Source: Alkalihalobacillus sp. LMS6 (lineage in GTDB: Bacteria; Bacillota; Bacilli; Bacillales; Bacillaceae_D). Taken from it: a stretch of 64,000 nucleotides of DNA. How positions within the stretch are numbered: the first letter of the stretch is position 1; each line of letters opens with the position of its first letter. The stretch lies in assembly GCF_024362765.1 (NCBI RefSeq), contig NZ_CP093302.1, positions 2,200,001-2,264,000 of the forward strand. The letters run 5' to 3'. Made by a program: the position numbers and the translations under genes. Positions 9,022-19,544 of the stretch are shown piece after piece. The notes beneath the pieces were generated by a model, which worked only from the letters and a program-made list of their open reading frames with translations, did no database searches and was not told the DNA's origin.

Positions 9022-9952
9022 GCTGTACTCCTAGTTGTATGGATTGAGAAAATTGTTGCGAGAGCTGACCAGCATTCGTTGCTTTTTTTCCTGCTAGCTG
9101 CACATTGGTTAAGCAGAGAACTGTCCCCTCTCCACTAGCAACAAAAATGCCTTCTTTATTGCTCCGTAGCACCGTTCCCGGCTTGATGGAAGTCGTTTCG
9201 GTTGTGGCAGTGGCTGCCCACACCTTTAAACGCTTGCCTTCGAACCATGTAAACGCGCCTGGCCAAGGGCGCATGCCGCGTACTTGATTCGCAAGCTGCT
9301 GCGCCGGCTTTTGCCAGCTCAGTTCTTCTTGTTCACGACGAATATTTGGCGCAAACGTGACTTGATCGCTTTCTTGAGGAACGGCTTTTGCCTGCCCTGA
9401 CTGAATTTCTTCCATTGTTGTGATAAGCAAATTGGCTCCAATTTCACTTAGTTTATGATGCATCGTTCCAACATCATCGTCTGCTTCAATCGGCGTTGCT
9501 TGTTGAGCTAATACATCTCCTGCGTCTAGTTTTTCTTCCATATACATAATGGAAATACCAGTTTCTTTTTCCCCATCTATAATCGCTTGGTGAATAGGCG
9601 CTCCACCACGATATTTCGGAAGCAATGAAGCATGGACATTAATACAACCGTATTTAGGCGCATCCAACAAAGCACGAGGAACGATTTGCCCGTAAGCTGC
9701 CGTAACGATAATGTCAGGAGTTAACGAGACAATCTCTTCATAGTTCTCTCGAATTTTCTCTGGCTGGATCACTTGAATATCGTGTTTTTGCGCTTCCACT
9801 TTAACAGGACTTGGCGTTAAAACACGCTTCCTTCCAACAGGTCGATCTGGTTGCGTGACAACGGCCATCACGCGATGATGCTCCATTAATTTCTTTAAAA
9901 CAGGCACCGAGAATTCCGGCGTCCCCATAAAAACTACGTTCACGTTCATCAC
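9008..9952 (-). CDS. fmt: Methionyl-tRNA formyltransferase
   Basis: A 314-residue enzyme that formylates initiator Met-tRNA using 10-formyl-THF. The N-terminal Rossmann domain has FMGTPEF near the start, [16 protein letters not shown] with the catalytic Asn105 and His107, and LDAGDVL with the catalytic Asp; the C-terminal OB domain follows. Two Met codons open the frame (MMNV); either could be used. It lies 8 bp after priA. In B. subtilis def (peptide deformylase) lies between priA and fmt; here it is absent from this place. Confidence 0.97.
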   Translation of the reverse strand: MMNVNVVFMGTPEFSVPVLKKLMEHHRVMAVVTQPDRPVGRKRVLTPSPVKVEAQKHDIQVIQPEKIRENYEEIVSLTPDIIVTAAYGQIVPRALLDAPKYGCINVHASLLPKYRGGAPIHQAIIDGEKETGISIMYMEEKLDAGDVLAQQATPIEADDDVGTMHHKLSEIGANLLITTMEEIQSGQAKAVPQESDQVTFAPNIRREQEELSWQKPAQQLANQVRGMRPWPGAFTWFEGKRLKVWAATATTETTSIKPGTVLRSNKEGIFVASGEGTVLCLTNVQLAGKKATNAGQLSQQFSQSIQLGVQHDEG

Positions 9953-9960
9953 TCCTACTC

Positions 9961-12357
9961 TTACATAAAAAAGTACGGATGGACATCCATACTAATGGCT
10001 AACCTTTTGTTTGTTTTATCTCGCTGATAGTGGTTTAACACCGCTTCTAGCGTATCGTGTAGCTTTGGTTCATGCCTGTATTTTATCACGCATTGATAGC
10101 GATATCTATCTTTGATCCGAGCAATCGGCGAGACAACTGGGCCGAGGATAATCGTTTCATCTGAAAGAGCTTGTTTAAAGTATGCAGCAATCTTACCTGA
10201 TGCTTTAATGACTGATGCTAAATCTTCATCCGAAATCGTGACTAACGCCATAAAGTAATAAGGCGGATACCCACCTTGTTTCCGAATTTGCATCTCATTA
10301 GCATAAAACTGCTCATAATCGTGTTGTTTCACAAGTTGGATACTATAGTGATCAGGTGTATAGGACTGAACAATCACTTCTCCTGTTAATTCAGCACGAC
10401 CAGCTCGACCAGCTACTTGCTCAAGGACTTGAAACGTTCGTTCAGCACTTCGAAAATCAGGTATATGAAGCATGGAGTCTGCAGCAAGCACACCTACTAA
10501 CGTGATATTAGGAAAATCTAGTCCTTTTGCGATCATTTGCGTTCCTAGCAAAATGTCGCCTTTCCCTTGCCCAAATGCATCTAAAAGCGCTTTATGAGAG
10601 CCTTTTTTCCGTGTTGTATCGACATCCATACGAATCACTTTCGCTTCAGGAAAGTACTTATAAAGCTCTTCCTCCACCTTTTGCGTCCCTGAACCGAAAA
10701 AGCGAATATGCTCACTTTCACATTCATGACACTTCGTCGGCATCGGCTTTTCGTCGCCGCAATAGTGACATTTAAGTGCATGCCCTTTCCGATGATACGT
10801 ATAAGAAATATCGCAGTAATCACATGTGGCCACATACCCACAATCGCGGCACATCACGAACGTGGAATAGCCTCTGCGATTTAAGAAAAGAACTGTCTGC
10901 TCGCCTCGATTTAAACGCTCTTTTAAACCGTCGAGAAGGGCAGTCGAGAACATGGACCGGTTCCCGTTACGTAACTCTTGCCGCATATCCACAATCGTGA
11001 CGTCCGGCATCGGTCTGGCGTTAATTCGTTCACCTAGTGAGAGCAATTTATAATTGCCTTTTTTTGCACGAGCAAACGATTCAATAGATGGTGTGGCGCT
11101 CCCTAAAATCACTGGTGCTCGATGAGATTCCCCACGATAAATGGCTACATCTCTCGTGTGATAGCGTGGCGCCTCTTCTTGCTTATAGCTCGTCTCATGC
11201 TCCTCATCAATAATGATAATACCCAGTTGATCAAAAGGAGCAAATACTGCAGATCGGGCACCGACAACCACACTCACTTCTTTTCGATGAATCTTTCGCC
11301 ATTCATCGTACTTCTCTCCATTTGATAATCCAGAGTGCATGATCGCAACTAAATCTCCAAATCGCGCTTTAAAACGATCAACCATAAGTGGCGTTAACGA
11401 AATTTCAGGTACGAGCATAATCGCTTGCTGCCCTTTTTCTAACACTTTGGCAATCGCCTGAAGATAAATTTCCGTTTTTCCACTTCCTGTTACGCCGTGT
11501 AAAAGCATGGTTGTGTGGATTTCCTTATCAATCGGTTCGACGATCTCGTTTAAAACAAGCTGTTGGTTTTCCGTTAACGATAACGGTTCCGTCTTTTCAA
11601 ACGTCTCGTTTAAGGTTGGGTCTCGATAGACTTCTTGATTCCATTCCCGCACAAACCCTTTATCAATTAATGCTTTTAACGACGCTCGACTTGTGTTCGT
11701 TTTTGATAAAACTTCTTGCGTCGGAACTTGCTTATTCTCTTTTAAATGTGCGAGCAACAGCCATTGCTTTTTGGCTTTTCGTTGGAGTTCCTTTAAATCT
11801 TCGTCCGTCCCATGTAGAAATTCTACGACACGCTGTGTTTTCATTTTTGTATGGGCACTTGTTGCGTAGTCTAATTCAACCAGCCCGGCTTCCATCGCTT
11901 TTTTAATATCAACGAGATGTTGTGGCGTTTGTTTTTTTACGTCTTCCCAATCGAGCTGATCGTGTTGGAATAATGTTTGAAGCGAATGCGGTAGCTGCGA
12001 TCGTTCTGCAAGTAAATTAATTTTTTTCGAAACTTTTGTTTTTAATGCGGCAGGAAGCATCGCTTGAAACGCCGTTACCTGAAAACAAATCGTTGAGTTT
12101 GCGAGCCATTTTCCTAGCGCTAACAACTCTTTACTTAAAACAGGAACTGGATCTAGCACTTCCGTTATTTCTTTTAATTTCTTCACATCACTTACTTCGA
12201 CAAGTTCAACGACAAAGCCTTGAATTTTACGAGGGCCAAATGGCACAACAACCCGAACGCCTGGCTGCACGACCGTTGTCCACGCTTGAGGCACGAGATA
12301 GTCAAACTGCCGATCTGTCTGGGCCGTTGGTACATCAACAATAATACGTGCAATCAC
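9961..12357 (-). CDS. priA: Primosomal protein N' (replication restart helicase PriA)
   Basis: A 798-residue superfamily 2 helicase that reloads the replisome at stalled forks. N-terminal DNA-binding domain (about 1-110), winged helix, then helicase motifs: GVTGSGKT (288-295), [22 protein letters not shown], and a zinc-binding insertion with eight cysteines (CRDCGY, CDYC, CHYCG, CHEC), followed by [15 protein letters not shown]. The gene overlaps the end of coaBC by 4 bp. The length is typical for Bacillaceae. Confidence 0.97.
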   Translation of the reverse strand: MIARIIVDVPTAQTDRQFDYLVPQAWTTVVQPGVRVVVPFGPRKIQGFVVELVEVSDVKKLKEITEVLDPVPVLSKELLALGKWLANSTICFQVTAFQAMLPAALKTKVSKKINLLAERSQLPHSLQTLFQHDQLDWEDVKKQTPQHLVDIKKAMEAGLVELDYATSAHTKMKTQRVVEFLHGTDEDLKELQRKAKKQWLLLAHLKENKQVPTQEVLSKTNTSRASLKALIDKGFVREWNQEVYRDPTLNETFEKTEPLSLTENQQLVLNEIVEPIDKEIHTTMLLHGVTGSGKTEIYLQAIAKVLEKGQQAIMLVPEISLTPLMVDRFKARFGDLVAIMHSGLSNGEKYDEWRKIHRKEVSVVVGARSAVFAPFDQLGIIIIDEEHETSYKQEEAPRYHTRDVAIYRGESHRAPVILGSATPSIESFARAKKGNYKLLSLGERINARPMPDVTIVDMRQELRNGNRSMFSTALLDGLKERLNRGEQTVLFLNRRGYSTFVMCRDCGYVATCDYCDISYTYHRKGHALKCHYCGDEKPMPTKCHECESEHIRFFGSGTQKVEEELYKYFPEAKVIRMDVDTTRKKGSHKALLDAFGQGKGDILLGTQMIAKGLDFPNITLVGVLAADSMLHIPDFRSAERTFQVLEQVAGRAGRAELTGEVIVQSYTPDHYSIQLVKQHDYEQFYANEMQIRKQGGYPPYYFMALVTISDEDLASVIKASGKIAAYFKQALSDETIILGPVVSPIARIKDRYRYQCVIKYRHEPKLHDTLEAVLNHYQRDKTNKRLAISMDVHPYFFM

Positions 12358-13571
12358 AAAGCATCTCTTCTATTCAAATAATCTTCCATTTCATCAAAAA
12401 TGTGGCGAGCCACCTCTGATTTTGCCGCTAAAGGATAGCTTCGTTCTTGGCCATCTTTCGCATAAATTGTCACAATATTTGTATCGTGATCAAAACCAGC
12501 CCCTTCAGCTGTAATATTGTTCGCGACAATGATATCCAAATTTTTGCGTTCAAGCTTAGATTTTGCATACTGCTCAACATGTTCCGATTCTGCAGCAAAT
12601 CCGACTAATAGTTGATGCTGCTTTAATTCCCCAAGACGTTTTAACGTATCTTTTGTTTTTGTAAGAGAAAGAGACCAATCCTCTGTTTGTTTTTTTCGCT
12701 TTTGGTCGGAAACCGTTTCCGCTGCATAATCGGCTACTGCTGCAGATTTGACTACAATATCCATTTTATCGTAGCGAGCCGTGACTTCTCGATACATGTC
12801 TTCTGCGGATTGAATTGAAATCACTTCTACGCCTGTTGGTGGCGTTAATCCTGTTGGACCGGTAACAAGCGTAACGTGAGCACCACGATTTCTTGCTTCA
12901 AGCGCTAGCGCATAGCCTGTTTTTCCCGATGAATAGTTTGACAAGTAGCGAACCGGATCAATTTTTTCTCTCGTCGGACCGGCTGTAATGAGAACGTTCT
13001 TTCCTGTAAAAATGGTCTTATCAATCATCATCAATTGAATGAGCTCGAGCAAATCTTCTGGTTCAGCCATTCTGCCTTTTCCTACCCAGCCGCAAGCGAG
13101 GTAGCCCGCATTTGGTTCAATCAACTGATAGCCATACGTTTTTAATTGTTGTAAATTACGCTGCGTTGCTGGATGATCATACATATTGACATTCATCGCA
13201 GGCGCAATAACAACTGGTGCTTTTGTCGCGAGTAATAGCGTCGTTAACATATTGTCAGCGATTCCATTCGCTAATTTTGAAATCGTATTGGCGCTTGCTG
13301 GTGCCACGAGCACTAAATCAGCTCGATCCGCTACATCAATATGAGCAATTTTTGTTGCATCTGGTTCATAAAACGTATCTGTAAAGACTTCATTTCTCGA
13401 AAGTGCTTGAAACGTTGTCGGCGCGATAAACTGCTTTGCTGATTCAGTCATAACGACATAGACGTTTGCCCCAGCTTGTGTTAGTTTACTAACCAACGCC
13501 GCACTTTTAAACGCCGCAATTCCCCCACTTACGCCAATAACAATGGTTTTATTCTTCAACACGTTCATCAC
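12354..13571 (-). CDS. coaBC: Bifunctional phosphopantothenoylcysteine decarboxylase / phosphopantothenate-cysteine ligase
   Basis: A 405-residue fusion catalysing two steps of coenzyme A synthesis. The N-terminal flavoprotein domain (CoaC, about 1-190) has GVSGGIAAFK, the active-site PAMNVNMYDHPATQRNL and the substrate clamp region ACGWVGKGRM. The C-terminal CTP-dependent ligase (CoaB) has ITAGPTREKIDPVRYLSNYSSGKTG and the catalytic KSAAVADY. It starts with two Met codons preceded by a GGGGTGATG context. It is separated from rpoZ by a long hairpin and overlaps priA by 4 bp. Confidence 0.96.
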   Translation of the reverse strand: MMNVLKNKTIVIGVSGGIAAFKSAALVSKLTQAGANVYVVMTESAKQFIAPTTFQALSRNEVFTDTFYEPDATKIAHIDVADRADLVLVAPASANTISKLANGIADNMLTTLLLATKAPVVIAPAMNVNMYDHPATQRNLQQLKTYGYQLIEPNAGYLACGWVGKGRMAEPEDLLELIQLMMIDKTIFTGKNVLITAGPTREKIDPVRYLSNYSSGKTGYALALEARNRGAHVTLVTGPTGLTPPTGVEVISIQSAEDMYREVTARYDKMDIVVKSAAVADYAAETVSDQKRKKQTEDWSLSLTKTKDTLKRLGELKQHQLLVGFAAESEHVEQYAKSKLERKNLDIIVANNITAEGAGFDHDTNIVTIYAKDGQERSYPLAAKSEVARHIFDEMEDYLNRRDAL

Positions 13572-13577
13572 CCCACA

Positions 13578-13648
13578 TAAAAAAAGCTGTCTCCTCTACT
13601 AGCACGTTGTTGACACAAAACATGCTGATTAGTCTACGAAGACAGCTT
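13578..13648 (-). terminator. Long-stem hairpin after rpoZ, before coaBC
   Basis: Arms AAGCTGTCTTC and GAGGAGACAGCTT flank a region that can extend the stem (TAGACTA with TAGTAGA, GCATG with CGTGC), followed on the minus strand by seven T. This fits an intrinsic terminator ending the remA-gmk-rpoZ message, perhaps with read-through into coaBC. Confidence 0.7.
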
Positions 13649-13653
13649 ACGAT

Positions 13654-13881
13654 TTACTCTTTATTATTTAATTCGTCTTCTGATAGAACACGGTGTGTTA
13701 ATTGATTTCCAACAATTTCTTCTAGCGCTAAGCCAACAAACTTGTATGATTTTGCATCTGGAACAAGCGGCGTGCGGCTTGGCACTTCTTTCATTTCTCT
13801 TGCTCGTCTTGAAGAGACAGTGACAAGGGAGTATTTCGAGTCTAATTTTTCTAATAAGCTATCAATGGATGGATATAGCAT
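13654..13881 (-). CDS. rpoZ: RNA polymerase omega subunit
   Basis: A 75-residue protein starting [20 protein letters not shown], the Firmicutes omega subunit. It helps assemble RNA polymerase by wrapping the beta-prime C-terminus. The conserved RRAREM helix (residues about 24-29) is present. The start overlaps the gmk stop by one base, and the position after gmk is conserved in most bacteria. Confidence 0.96.
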   Translation of the reverse strand: MLYPSIDSLLEKLDSKYSLVTVSSRRAREMKEVPSRTPLVPDAKSYKFVGLALEEIVGNQLTHRVLSEDELNNKE

Positions 13882-14495
13882 TATTTTTTCACCTCAACTA
13901 ATTCTTGGTATTTTAATCGTTCTCTTCGACAGTGCTCAGCTGTGACAATCGACTTAATTCGCTCCACCGCAAGCTCAACCTCATCATTTTCAACCACGTA
14001 ATCATACATGCGCATCAAGTCAATTTCTTCTTTCGCCACATGCATACGCTCATTTATAATCGCTTCCGTTTCCGTTCCACGTCCGACAATTCGATCACGT
14101 AATTCTTTCAAACTTGGCGGTGCTAAAAAGATAAATACACCTTCTGGGAACGCTTGACGTACTTTCTGTGCGCCTTGAACTTCAATTTCTAAAATAATGT
14201 CTTTTCCAGCGTTAATCGTTTCCCTAACGTATTCAACAGGTGTTCCATAATAGTTTCCTACGTACTCCGCCCATTCTAATAAAGCTTCATCTTTAATCAT
14301 TTGTTCAAAGTCTTCTCTTGATTTAAAGAAGTAGTTAACACCATGCTCTTCCCCAGCTCGTGGTTTTCTCGTTGTCGCTGAAACAGAATATTGAATGGCT
14401 GTATCTTGTTTTCGAAGAGCCCCACAAACCGTTCCTTTGCCAACTCCAGCTGGACCTGACAGAACAATTAGCAGCCCCTTTTCTCTCTTCATCAA
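13881..14495 (-). CDS. gmk: Guanylate kinase
   Basis: A 204-residue nucleoside monophosphate kinase converting GMP to GDP with ATP. P-loop GPAGVGKG at 14-21, the GMP-binding stretch [21 protein letters not shown], and the catalytic RGTE-type lid region are visible. It lies 18 bp after remA and overlaps rpoZ by one base, forming the remA-gmk-rpoZ operon seen in B. subtilis. Confidence 0.97.
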   Translation of the reverse strand: MMKREKGLLIVLSGPAGVGKGTVCGALRKQDTAIQYSVSATTRKPRAGEEHGVNYFFKSREDFEQMIKDEALLEWAEYVGNYYGTPVEYVRETINAGKDIILEIEVQGAQKVRQAFPEGVFIFLAPPSLKELRDRIVGRGTETEAIINERMHVAKEEIDLMRMYDYVVENDEVELAVERIKSIVTAEHCRRERLKYQELVEVKK

Positions 14496-14513
14496 AATGG
14501 TTTACCCTCCTGC

Positions 14514-14777
14514 TTAAGCCTCGTCAGCTTCTTCGTCTTTCGTATGTAATCGCTGGGCAACGGTTTCTGGTTGAACCGCACTTAAAATTACATGGTCAGA
14601 ATCTGTAACAATGACAGCTCGTGTTCTTCTTCCATATGTCGCGTCAATTAACATATTTCGCTCCCGAGCTTCTTGCATAATGCGCTTGATCGGTGCTGAT
14701 TCTGGACTGACAATCGAAATAATTCGATTCGCGGAGACAATATTGCCGAAGCCAATATTAATTAATTTAATGGTCAT
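14514..14777 (-). CDS. remA: Biofilm regulatory DNA-binding protein RemA (YlzA)
   Basis: An 87-residue DUF370 protein starting [20 protein letters not shown], with the conserved [19 protein letters not shown] core. In B. subtilis RemA is a DNA-binding activator of extracellular matrix genes and of osmoprotection genes. Arg residues in the GRRTR motif are required for function and are kept. It heads the remA-gmk-rpoZ operon; yloC, which precedes it in B. subtilis, is absent here. Confidence 0.95.
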   Translation of the reverse strand: MTIKLINIGFGNIVSANRIISIVSPESAPIKRIMQEARERNMLIDATYGRRTRAVIVTDSDHVILSAVQPETVAQRLHTKDEEADEA

Positions 14778-14822
14778 TCTTCAATCCTCCAAAAAAGTAA
14801 ACGAGCTGCTATTCTATCATTC

Positions 14823-14831
14823 ATTATACCA
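14823..14831 (-). promoter_or_regulatory. Extended -10 promoter for remA-gmk-rpoZ
   Basis: The minus strand reads TGGTATAAT, a perfect -10 with a TGn extension, about 45 bp before the remA start. No good -35 is visible at 17 bases, as is common for extended -10 promoters. Confidence 0.6.
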
Positions 14832-14929
14832 AATCTCTCTTTTGTTATACGGATAAAATGGTTTTTAAAACTCGTACAAGATTCGTGTAAACTTAATTTT
14901 ACCTTATTTCGCATGTGCCGTAAAGATCA

Positions 14930-14963
14930 CGAAGCCCTTATCTATGAATAGACAAGGACTTCG
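14930..14963 (-). terminator. Hairpin just downstream of the Ca2+ ATPase gene
   Basis: An inverted repeat with arms CGAAG-CCTT-CTAT and ATAG-AAGG-CTTCG with small mismatches, starting 8 bp after the stop of the ATPase gene. The following T-tract is poor (TGATCTTT), so termination is likely but may be leaky. Confidence 0.5.
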
Positions 14964-14970
14964 GGTGTAT

Positions 14971-17688
14971 TTATGCGGCTGAACGGACGTCATGTTTCTT
15001 GAATAACTGAAATCCACCAAGTACAACAGTAGGAATCGCTGCCATTCCCATTACTAGAAGCCACTCTTGTAAACCAAGAGGCACGGTATGGAAAATCGGT
15101 TGTAGTTGCGGTACATAGATAACGGCGACCATAAGGATGACCGAGATTAGCACAGCCCCAACTAAGTATTTATTTTCAAATAAATTTCTGTGATAAATCG
15201 AATACTCACTTCGACAATCAAAAACATGAATTAATTGTGCCATAACGAGCGTCAAAAATGCAACAGTTTGCGCTAGGATAAGCTGTTCAGGATCATTATT
15301 ATACGTTAATGCAAACGCGACAATCGTCACGACCCCAATCATAATGCCACGGCTGATAATCTTCCAGCCAAGACCCCGAGCAAAAACACTTTCATTTTGT
15401 TTTCGAGGTTTCCGTTTCATCACATCGCCTTCCGCTTGATCCATGCCAAGCGCAATAGCTGGCAGTCCATCTGTTACGAGATTAATCCACAAAATCTGAA
15501 TTGCTACGAGCGGCAACGGCATGCCTAAAATCATTGCAAACAGCATAACGAGAATTTCGCCTACGTTTGAAGCGAGCATATAGCGAATAAACTTACGAAT
15601 ATTTTCATAAATGTTTCGACCTTCTTTAATCGCTTCTTTAATCGTTAAGAAATTATCGTCAGCAAGCACGAGTTCTGATGCTTCTTTTGCCACATCTGTC
15701 CCGGTAATACCCATAGATATGCCGATATTCGCCGCTTTAATGGCAGGCGCATCATTCACGCCATCCCCAGTCATTGCCACAATATGTTCTTTCTTTTGAA
15801 GTGCTTGAACAATCTTCAGCTTATGCTCAGGCGACACCCGCGCATAGACGTAAATGTCATCCACCATTTCTTGCAGTTCGTCCACTGAAAGGCTATCAAG
15901 GGTTTTTCCATCAATCACGAGTCCACCATGTGGCAATATCGTAAGCTCTTTTGCAATGGCTGCGGCCGTAATCTTATGGTCCCCTGTAATCATGACTGTT
16001 TTAATACCGGCTTCTCGACATTCTTGAATCGCTTGTTTCGCTTCTTCCCGCGGAGGATCGATCATGCCTTGAATGCCGATTAACGTTAAATCCGTTTCTG
16101 CTTCTTTTGTTGTTTGAACCGTTTCCCCTAAGCGTAACGGACGATACGCAATGGCAATGGTTCGCAACGCTTTACTTGCCATTTCATCTACAGTCTCATT
16201 TACTCGCTGACGTGTGGATTGGGTTAACTGTTCATCCATCGCCCCTTTGCGGATGCGCTCACAATGAGCAAGGACAACATCTGGTGCCCCTTTCGTAATT
16301 ACGTACGATTGGCCTTTTTTATCCTTTATGACGACGGTCATCATTTTCCGGGCCGAATCAAACGGAAACTCTATTACTCGGCTGTACTGCTCGTGTAAAC
16401 CTTCTTTTGAATAGCCTGCTTTCATGGCTGAAAGGAGGAGCGCCCCTTCCGTTGGATCTCCATCTAATACAAGTTTTTGTTTCGTTTTACGCTTTTCACG
16501 CACGTCTTTTTTAACAAAAGAGGCATTGTTACAAAGAGCGCCATAACTTAACAGTCGGCTTAAAGTTGGTTTTTTATCTGGTAATACAACAGCATCGTGT
16601 TCTTTAAACGTCCCTTCTGTTTCAAACCCATTTCCAGTAACGTGAACGTGCTCATTTGCTGTCCATAATTCTTTAACTGTCATTTTGTTTTGCGTTAAAG
16701 TTCCAGTTTTGTCGGAACAAATGACCGATGCACACCCTAATGTTTCGACGGCAGGAAGCTTACGTACAATACCGCGACGCTTAATCATCCGCTGTACACC
16801 TAACGCTAACGCAACCGTTACAATCGCTGGCAAGCCTTCTGGAATCGCCGCAACAGCTAGTGATACCCCGGAAATAAACATGGTTTGCACGTCATGGCCT
16901 TGTATAACCCCAATGCCTACGACTAGGGCAGTTAGAAGCAACGCAACCGCAATTAAGGTCTTCCCTAGTTGTTCAAGACGACGCTGTAAGGGTGTGACGA
17001 CATTGGTTGTTTCCTGAAGAAGATGCGCAATTTTGCCCATTTCTGTTTTCATTCCAGTGCCAACAACAATGCCTGTTCCACTTCCTTGTGTAACCATTGT
17101 TCCCATAAACGCCATATTTTCCTGATCACCGAGAGAAACGTCTTGCTGTTCAATGGGATGGTGATGTTTATGGGTCGGAACCGATTCACCGGTTAAAGAA
17201 GCTTCATCAATCCGTAAACCTGATACAGAGATGAGACGTAAGTCTGCACCAACCCGATCCCCAGCGCTTATTTTCACATAGTCGCCTGGAACAATTTCAG
17301 TTGATAATACTTTCGTCCATTCATTATTTCGTTTCACGTTCATTTGTGGCGCTGAAAGTTCTTTTAATGCATCAAGGGATTTCTCGGCCTTGCGTTCTTG
17401 AACAAACCCAAGTATGGCATTTAAAAACACAATACCCATAATCGTGACCGCATCAAGCATTTCACCAATTAAACCAGAAATCAACGTTGCTGCCAGTAAG
17501 ACGAGCACCATAAAATCTTTAAATTGAGCGAGGAAAGTCGCCAACGCTGATGCCTTTTCTGCTTCTTTAAGCTTGTTCAATCCATACGTACTGACGCGTT
17601 TTTTAACATTTTTGTCTGTAAGACCTTTCGTTATGCTTGCATTCGTCTTGTGTTCCACTTCTTCAGGCTTCATGCTATACCATTTCAT
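14971..17688 (-). CDS. yloB: P-type Ca2+-transporting ATPase (YloB)
   Basis: A 905-residue P2A-type calcium pump. Actuator loop TGES at 166-169, ion-site helix PEGLP at 283-287, phosphorylation site DKTGT with Asp326, the KGAPDVVL nucleotide-binding segment, and TGDGVNDAPA in the hinge are all present, with about ten membrane helices. B. subtilis YloB is a vegetative Ca2+ ATPase expressed during sporulation. The Asn-Asp in NLVTDGLPA of helix 6 matches Ca2+-coordinating residues in SERCA-type pumps. It is divergent from rqcH; the B. subtilis gene order is kept except that yloC is missing downstream. Confidence 0.95.
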   Translation of the reverse strand: MKWYSMKPEEVEHKTNASITKGLTDKNVKKRVSTYGLNKLKEAEKASALATFLAQFKDFMVLVLLAATLISGLIGEMLDAVTIMGIVFLNAILGFVQERKAEKSLDALKELSAPQMNVKRNNEWTKVLSTEIVPGDYVKISAGDRVGADLRLISVSGLRIDEASLTGESVPTHKHHHPIEQQDVSLGDQENMAFMGTMVTQGSGTGIVVGTGMKTEMGKIAHLLQETTNVVTPLQRRLEQLGKTLIAVALLLTALVVGIGVIQGHDVQTMFISGVSLAVAAIPEGLPAIVTVALALGVQRMIKRRGIVRKLPAVETLGCASVICSDKTGTLTQNKMTVKELWTANEHVHVTGNGFETEGTFKEHDAVVLPDKKPTLSRLLSYGALCNNASFVKKDVREKRKTKQKLVLDGDPTEGALLLSAMKAGYSKEGLHEQYSRVIEFPFDSARKMMTVVIKDKKGQSYVITKGAPDVVLAHCERIRKGAMDEQLTQSTRQRVNETVDEMASKALRTIAIAYRPLRLGETVQTTKEAETDLTLIGIQGMIDPPREEAKQAIQECREAGIKTVMITGDHKITAAAIAKELTILPHGGLVIDGKTLDSLSVDELQEMVDDIYVYARVSPEHKLKIVQALQKKEHIVAMTGDGVNDAPAIKAANIGISMGITGTDVAKEASELVLADDNFLTIKEAIKEGRNIYENIRKFIRYMLASNVGEILVMLFAMILGMPLPLVAIQILWINLVTDGLPAIALGMDQAEGDVMKRKPRKQNESVFARGLGWKIISRGIMIGVVTIVAFALTYNNDPEQLILAQTVAFLTLVMAQLIHVFDCRSEYSIYHRNLFENKYLVGAVLISVILMVAVIYVPQLQPIFHTVPLGLQEWLLVMGMAAIPTVVLGGFQLFKKHDVRSAA

Positions 17689-17718
17689 GAATACACCTCA
17701 CACATCTACATCCACCCT

Positions 17719-17747
17719 TTGTCCTCATAAACTGTACATGCTATACT
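17719..17747 (+). promoter_or_regulatory. Upstream sigma-A promoter for rqcH
   Basis: TTGTCC (17719-17724), a 17-base spacer and TATACT (17742-17747) with a TGC extension. It lies in the spacer shared with the divergent ATPase gene. Confidence 0.6.
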
Positions 17748-17761
17748 TACAAGCCATCTTA

Positions 17762-17790
17762 TTCAGCAAGTCCCAAAAAAATGCTATACT
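17762..17790 (+). promoter_or_regulatory. Second extended -10 promoter for rqcH
   Basis: TTCAGC (17762-17767), 17 bases, then TGC-TATACT (-10 at 17785-17790). The ten-base ATGCTATACT box is the same as in the promoter 43 bp upstream, giving a tandem pair. Confidence 0.5.
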
Positions 17791-17831
17791 TTATCAAGGA
17801 AACGATTCGCAGAAAGTAAAGAGGTGATCAC

Positions 17832-19538
17832 ATGTCTTACGATGGCATGATGACAAGAGCGATTACACATGAACTTCAACACTTAATTGGCGGACGAATT
17901 TCAAAAATTCATCAGCCGTTTAAAACGGAATTAATTTTAACGATCCGGGCAAAAGGGAAAAATTACGCCTTACTTGCTTCAGCAAATGCTCAATTTGCTC
18001 GGCTTCATTTAACAGAAGAAAAATACGATAACCCAAGCGAGCCTCCGATGTTTTGTATGTTGCTTCGTAAGCATCTTGAAGGTGGCTTTGTTCAATCGAT
18101 TACCCAAGATGGGTTTGACCGTGTCGTTCGTATGACTGTTGCCAATAAAGATGAGCTTGGCGACCAAACAGAACGAACGCTTGTCTTTGAAATTATGGGA
18201 CGCCATAGCAATATCGTTTTATTGAACCCGCATACAGAAGGGATCTTGGATAGTATTAAACATGTGCGCTTTGACCAAAGCAGCTACAGAACAGTTGGTC
18301 CAGGTCAAACGTATAAAGCTCCACCTGCTCAAGATAAAAAAGATCCGCTTCAAGCCAATGCGGATGATGTGTTAAAGCAAATTGATTTTAATTCCGGGAA
18401 ATTAGATAAGCAGCTTGTATCAGCGTTTGCTGGACTGTCACCACTTTTAACGAAAGAAATTGTCAGTCGCGCTCCGTTTGCAAATCAAACATCCTTACCG
18501 GAATCATTTTTAGCAATTATGGCAGCAATTCGTGAGCATCAGTATTCATTCGAATATGTAAAAGGGAAAAAAGAAACGTTCTCTTATGTCTCTTTGCAAC
18601 ATGTGGAAGGTGAACGGCAGCTTTTTTCAAGTGCAAGTGAACTACTAGATTCATTTTATTACGGAAAAGCAGAGCGCGATCGAGTGAAACAGCAAGCGCA
18701 TGATTTGGATCGATTGTTAAAAAACGAATACCAAAAAAATGTTCGCAAACAAAAAAAACTAGAACAAACATTAACACAAGCAGAAGAAGCGTCGAAGTTT
18801 CAAAAATTAGGCGAGTTGCTGACAGCAAATATGCATCTCGTTCAGCGAGGTCATACTCAAATTGAAGTAGTTGACTATTACGATGAAACTGGTGGAATGG
18901 TCGCGATTGAACTAGACCCGCTAAAAACGCCTTCAGAAAATGCACAGTGGTATTTTAAAAAATACCAAAAGGCAAAAACCGCACGTTTAGAAGTAGTCGA
19001 GCAGATGAATAGAACCAAACAAGAATTAGCTTACTTAGACACCCTCATTCAGCAAATGGATTCAGCATCTCCTCGTGACGTTGAAGAAATTCGTGAGGAA
19101 TTAATGGAAGAAGGCTATTTAAAAAAACGCCTTCAGCAAGGCAAGAAAAAGAAAAAACAAGCCACAACACCTACACTCGAACGGTACCAATCATCGACAG
19201 GAATCGAGTTTCTTGTCGGTAAAAACAATCGTCAAAATGAGTATCTCTCCAATCGTCTTGCCCGTCAAAACGACATTTGGCTGCATACAAAAGATATTCC
19301 AGGTTCTCATGTTGTCATTCGTGCGGAAGAACCCGACGACACTACGTTAGCTGAAGCTGCTCTTGTTGCTGCGTTTTTCTCGAAAGCGCGAGACTCTGGT
19401 TCGGTGCCTGTTGATTACACAAAAATTCGCCACGTTAAAAAACCAAATGGCGCAAAGCCCGGCTACGTGACATACGACAATCAAACGACATTATTCGTCA
19501 CTCCTAATGAACAAAAGGTTCGACAATTGAAAGCATAA
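17832..19538 (+). CDS. rqcH: Rqc2 homolog RqcH (NFACT family ribosome quality control factor)
   Basis: A 568-residue NFACT protein: N-terminal NFACT-N domain, HhH region, two long coiled-coil helices (about 285-345 and 375-410) and a C-terminal NFACT-R domain with DIWLHTKDIPGSHVVIR. RqcH binds obstructed 50S subunits carrying peptidyl-tRNA and adds C-terminal alanine tails that mark the peptide for ClpXP. The conserved NFACT-N Asp-Arg pair (DR; about 97-98 in B. subtilis) appears here as FDRVVRMTV. Older annotation calls it fibronectin-binding protein. It is monocistronic with its own promoters and terminator. Confidence 0.95.
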   Translation: MSYDGMMTRAITHELQHLIGGRISKIHQPFKTELILTIRAKGKNYALLASANAQFARLHLTEEKYDNPSEPPMFCMLLRKHLEGGFVQSITQDGFDRVVRMTVANKDELGDQTERTLVFEIMGRHSNIVLLNPHTEGILDSIKHVRFDQSSYRTVGPGQTYKAPPAQDKKDPLQANADDVLKQIDFNSGKLDKQLVSAFAGLSPLLTKEIVSRAPFANQTSLPESFLAIMAAIREHQYSFEYVKGKKETFSYVSLQHVEGERQLFSSASELLDSFYYGKAERDRVKQQAHDLDRLLKNEYQKNVRKQKKLEQTLTQAEEASKFQKLGELLTANMHLVQRGHTQIEVVDYYDETGGMVAIELDPLKTPSENAQWYFKKYQKAKTARLEVVEQMNRTKQELAYLDTLIQQMDSASPRDVEEIREELMEEGYLKKRLQQGKKKKKQATTPTLERYQSSTGIEFLVGKNNRQNEYLSNRLARQNDIWLHTKDIPGSHVVIRAEEPDDTTLAEAALVAAFFSKARDSGSVPVDYTKIRHVKKPNGAKPGYVTYDNQTTLFVTPNEQKVRQLKA

Positions 19539-19544
19539 CGAAAA

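Noticed and set aside
18517-18945. 142-codon open frame on the minus strand
   Set aside because: Antisense to rqcH, with low-complexity Leu/Phe/Val runs produced by the coiled-coil codons of rqcH.
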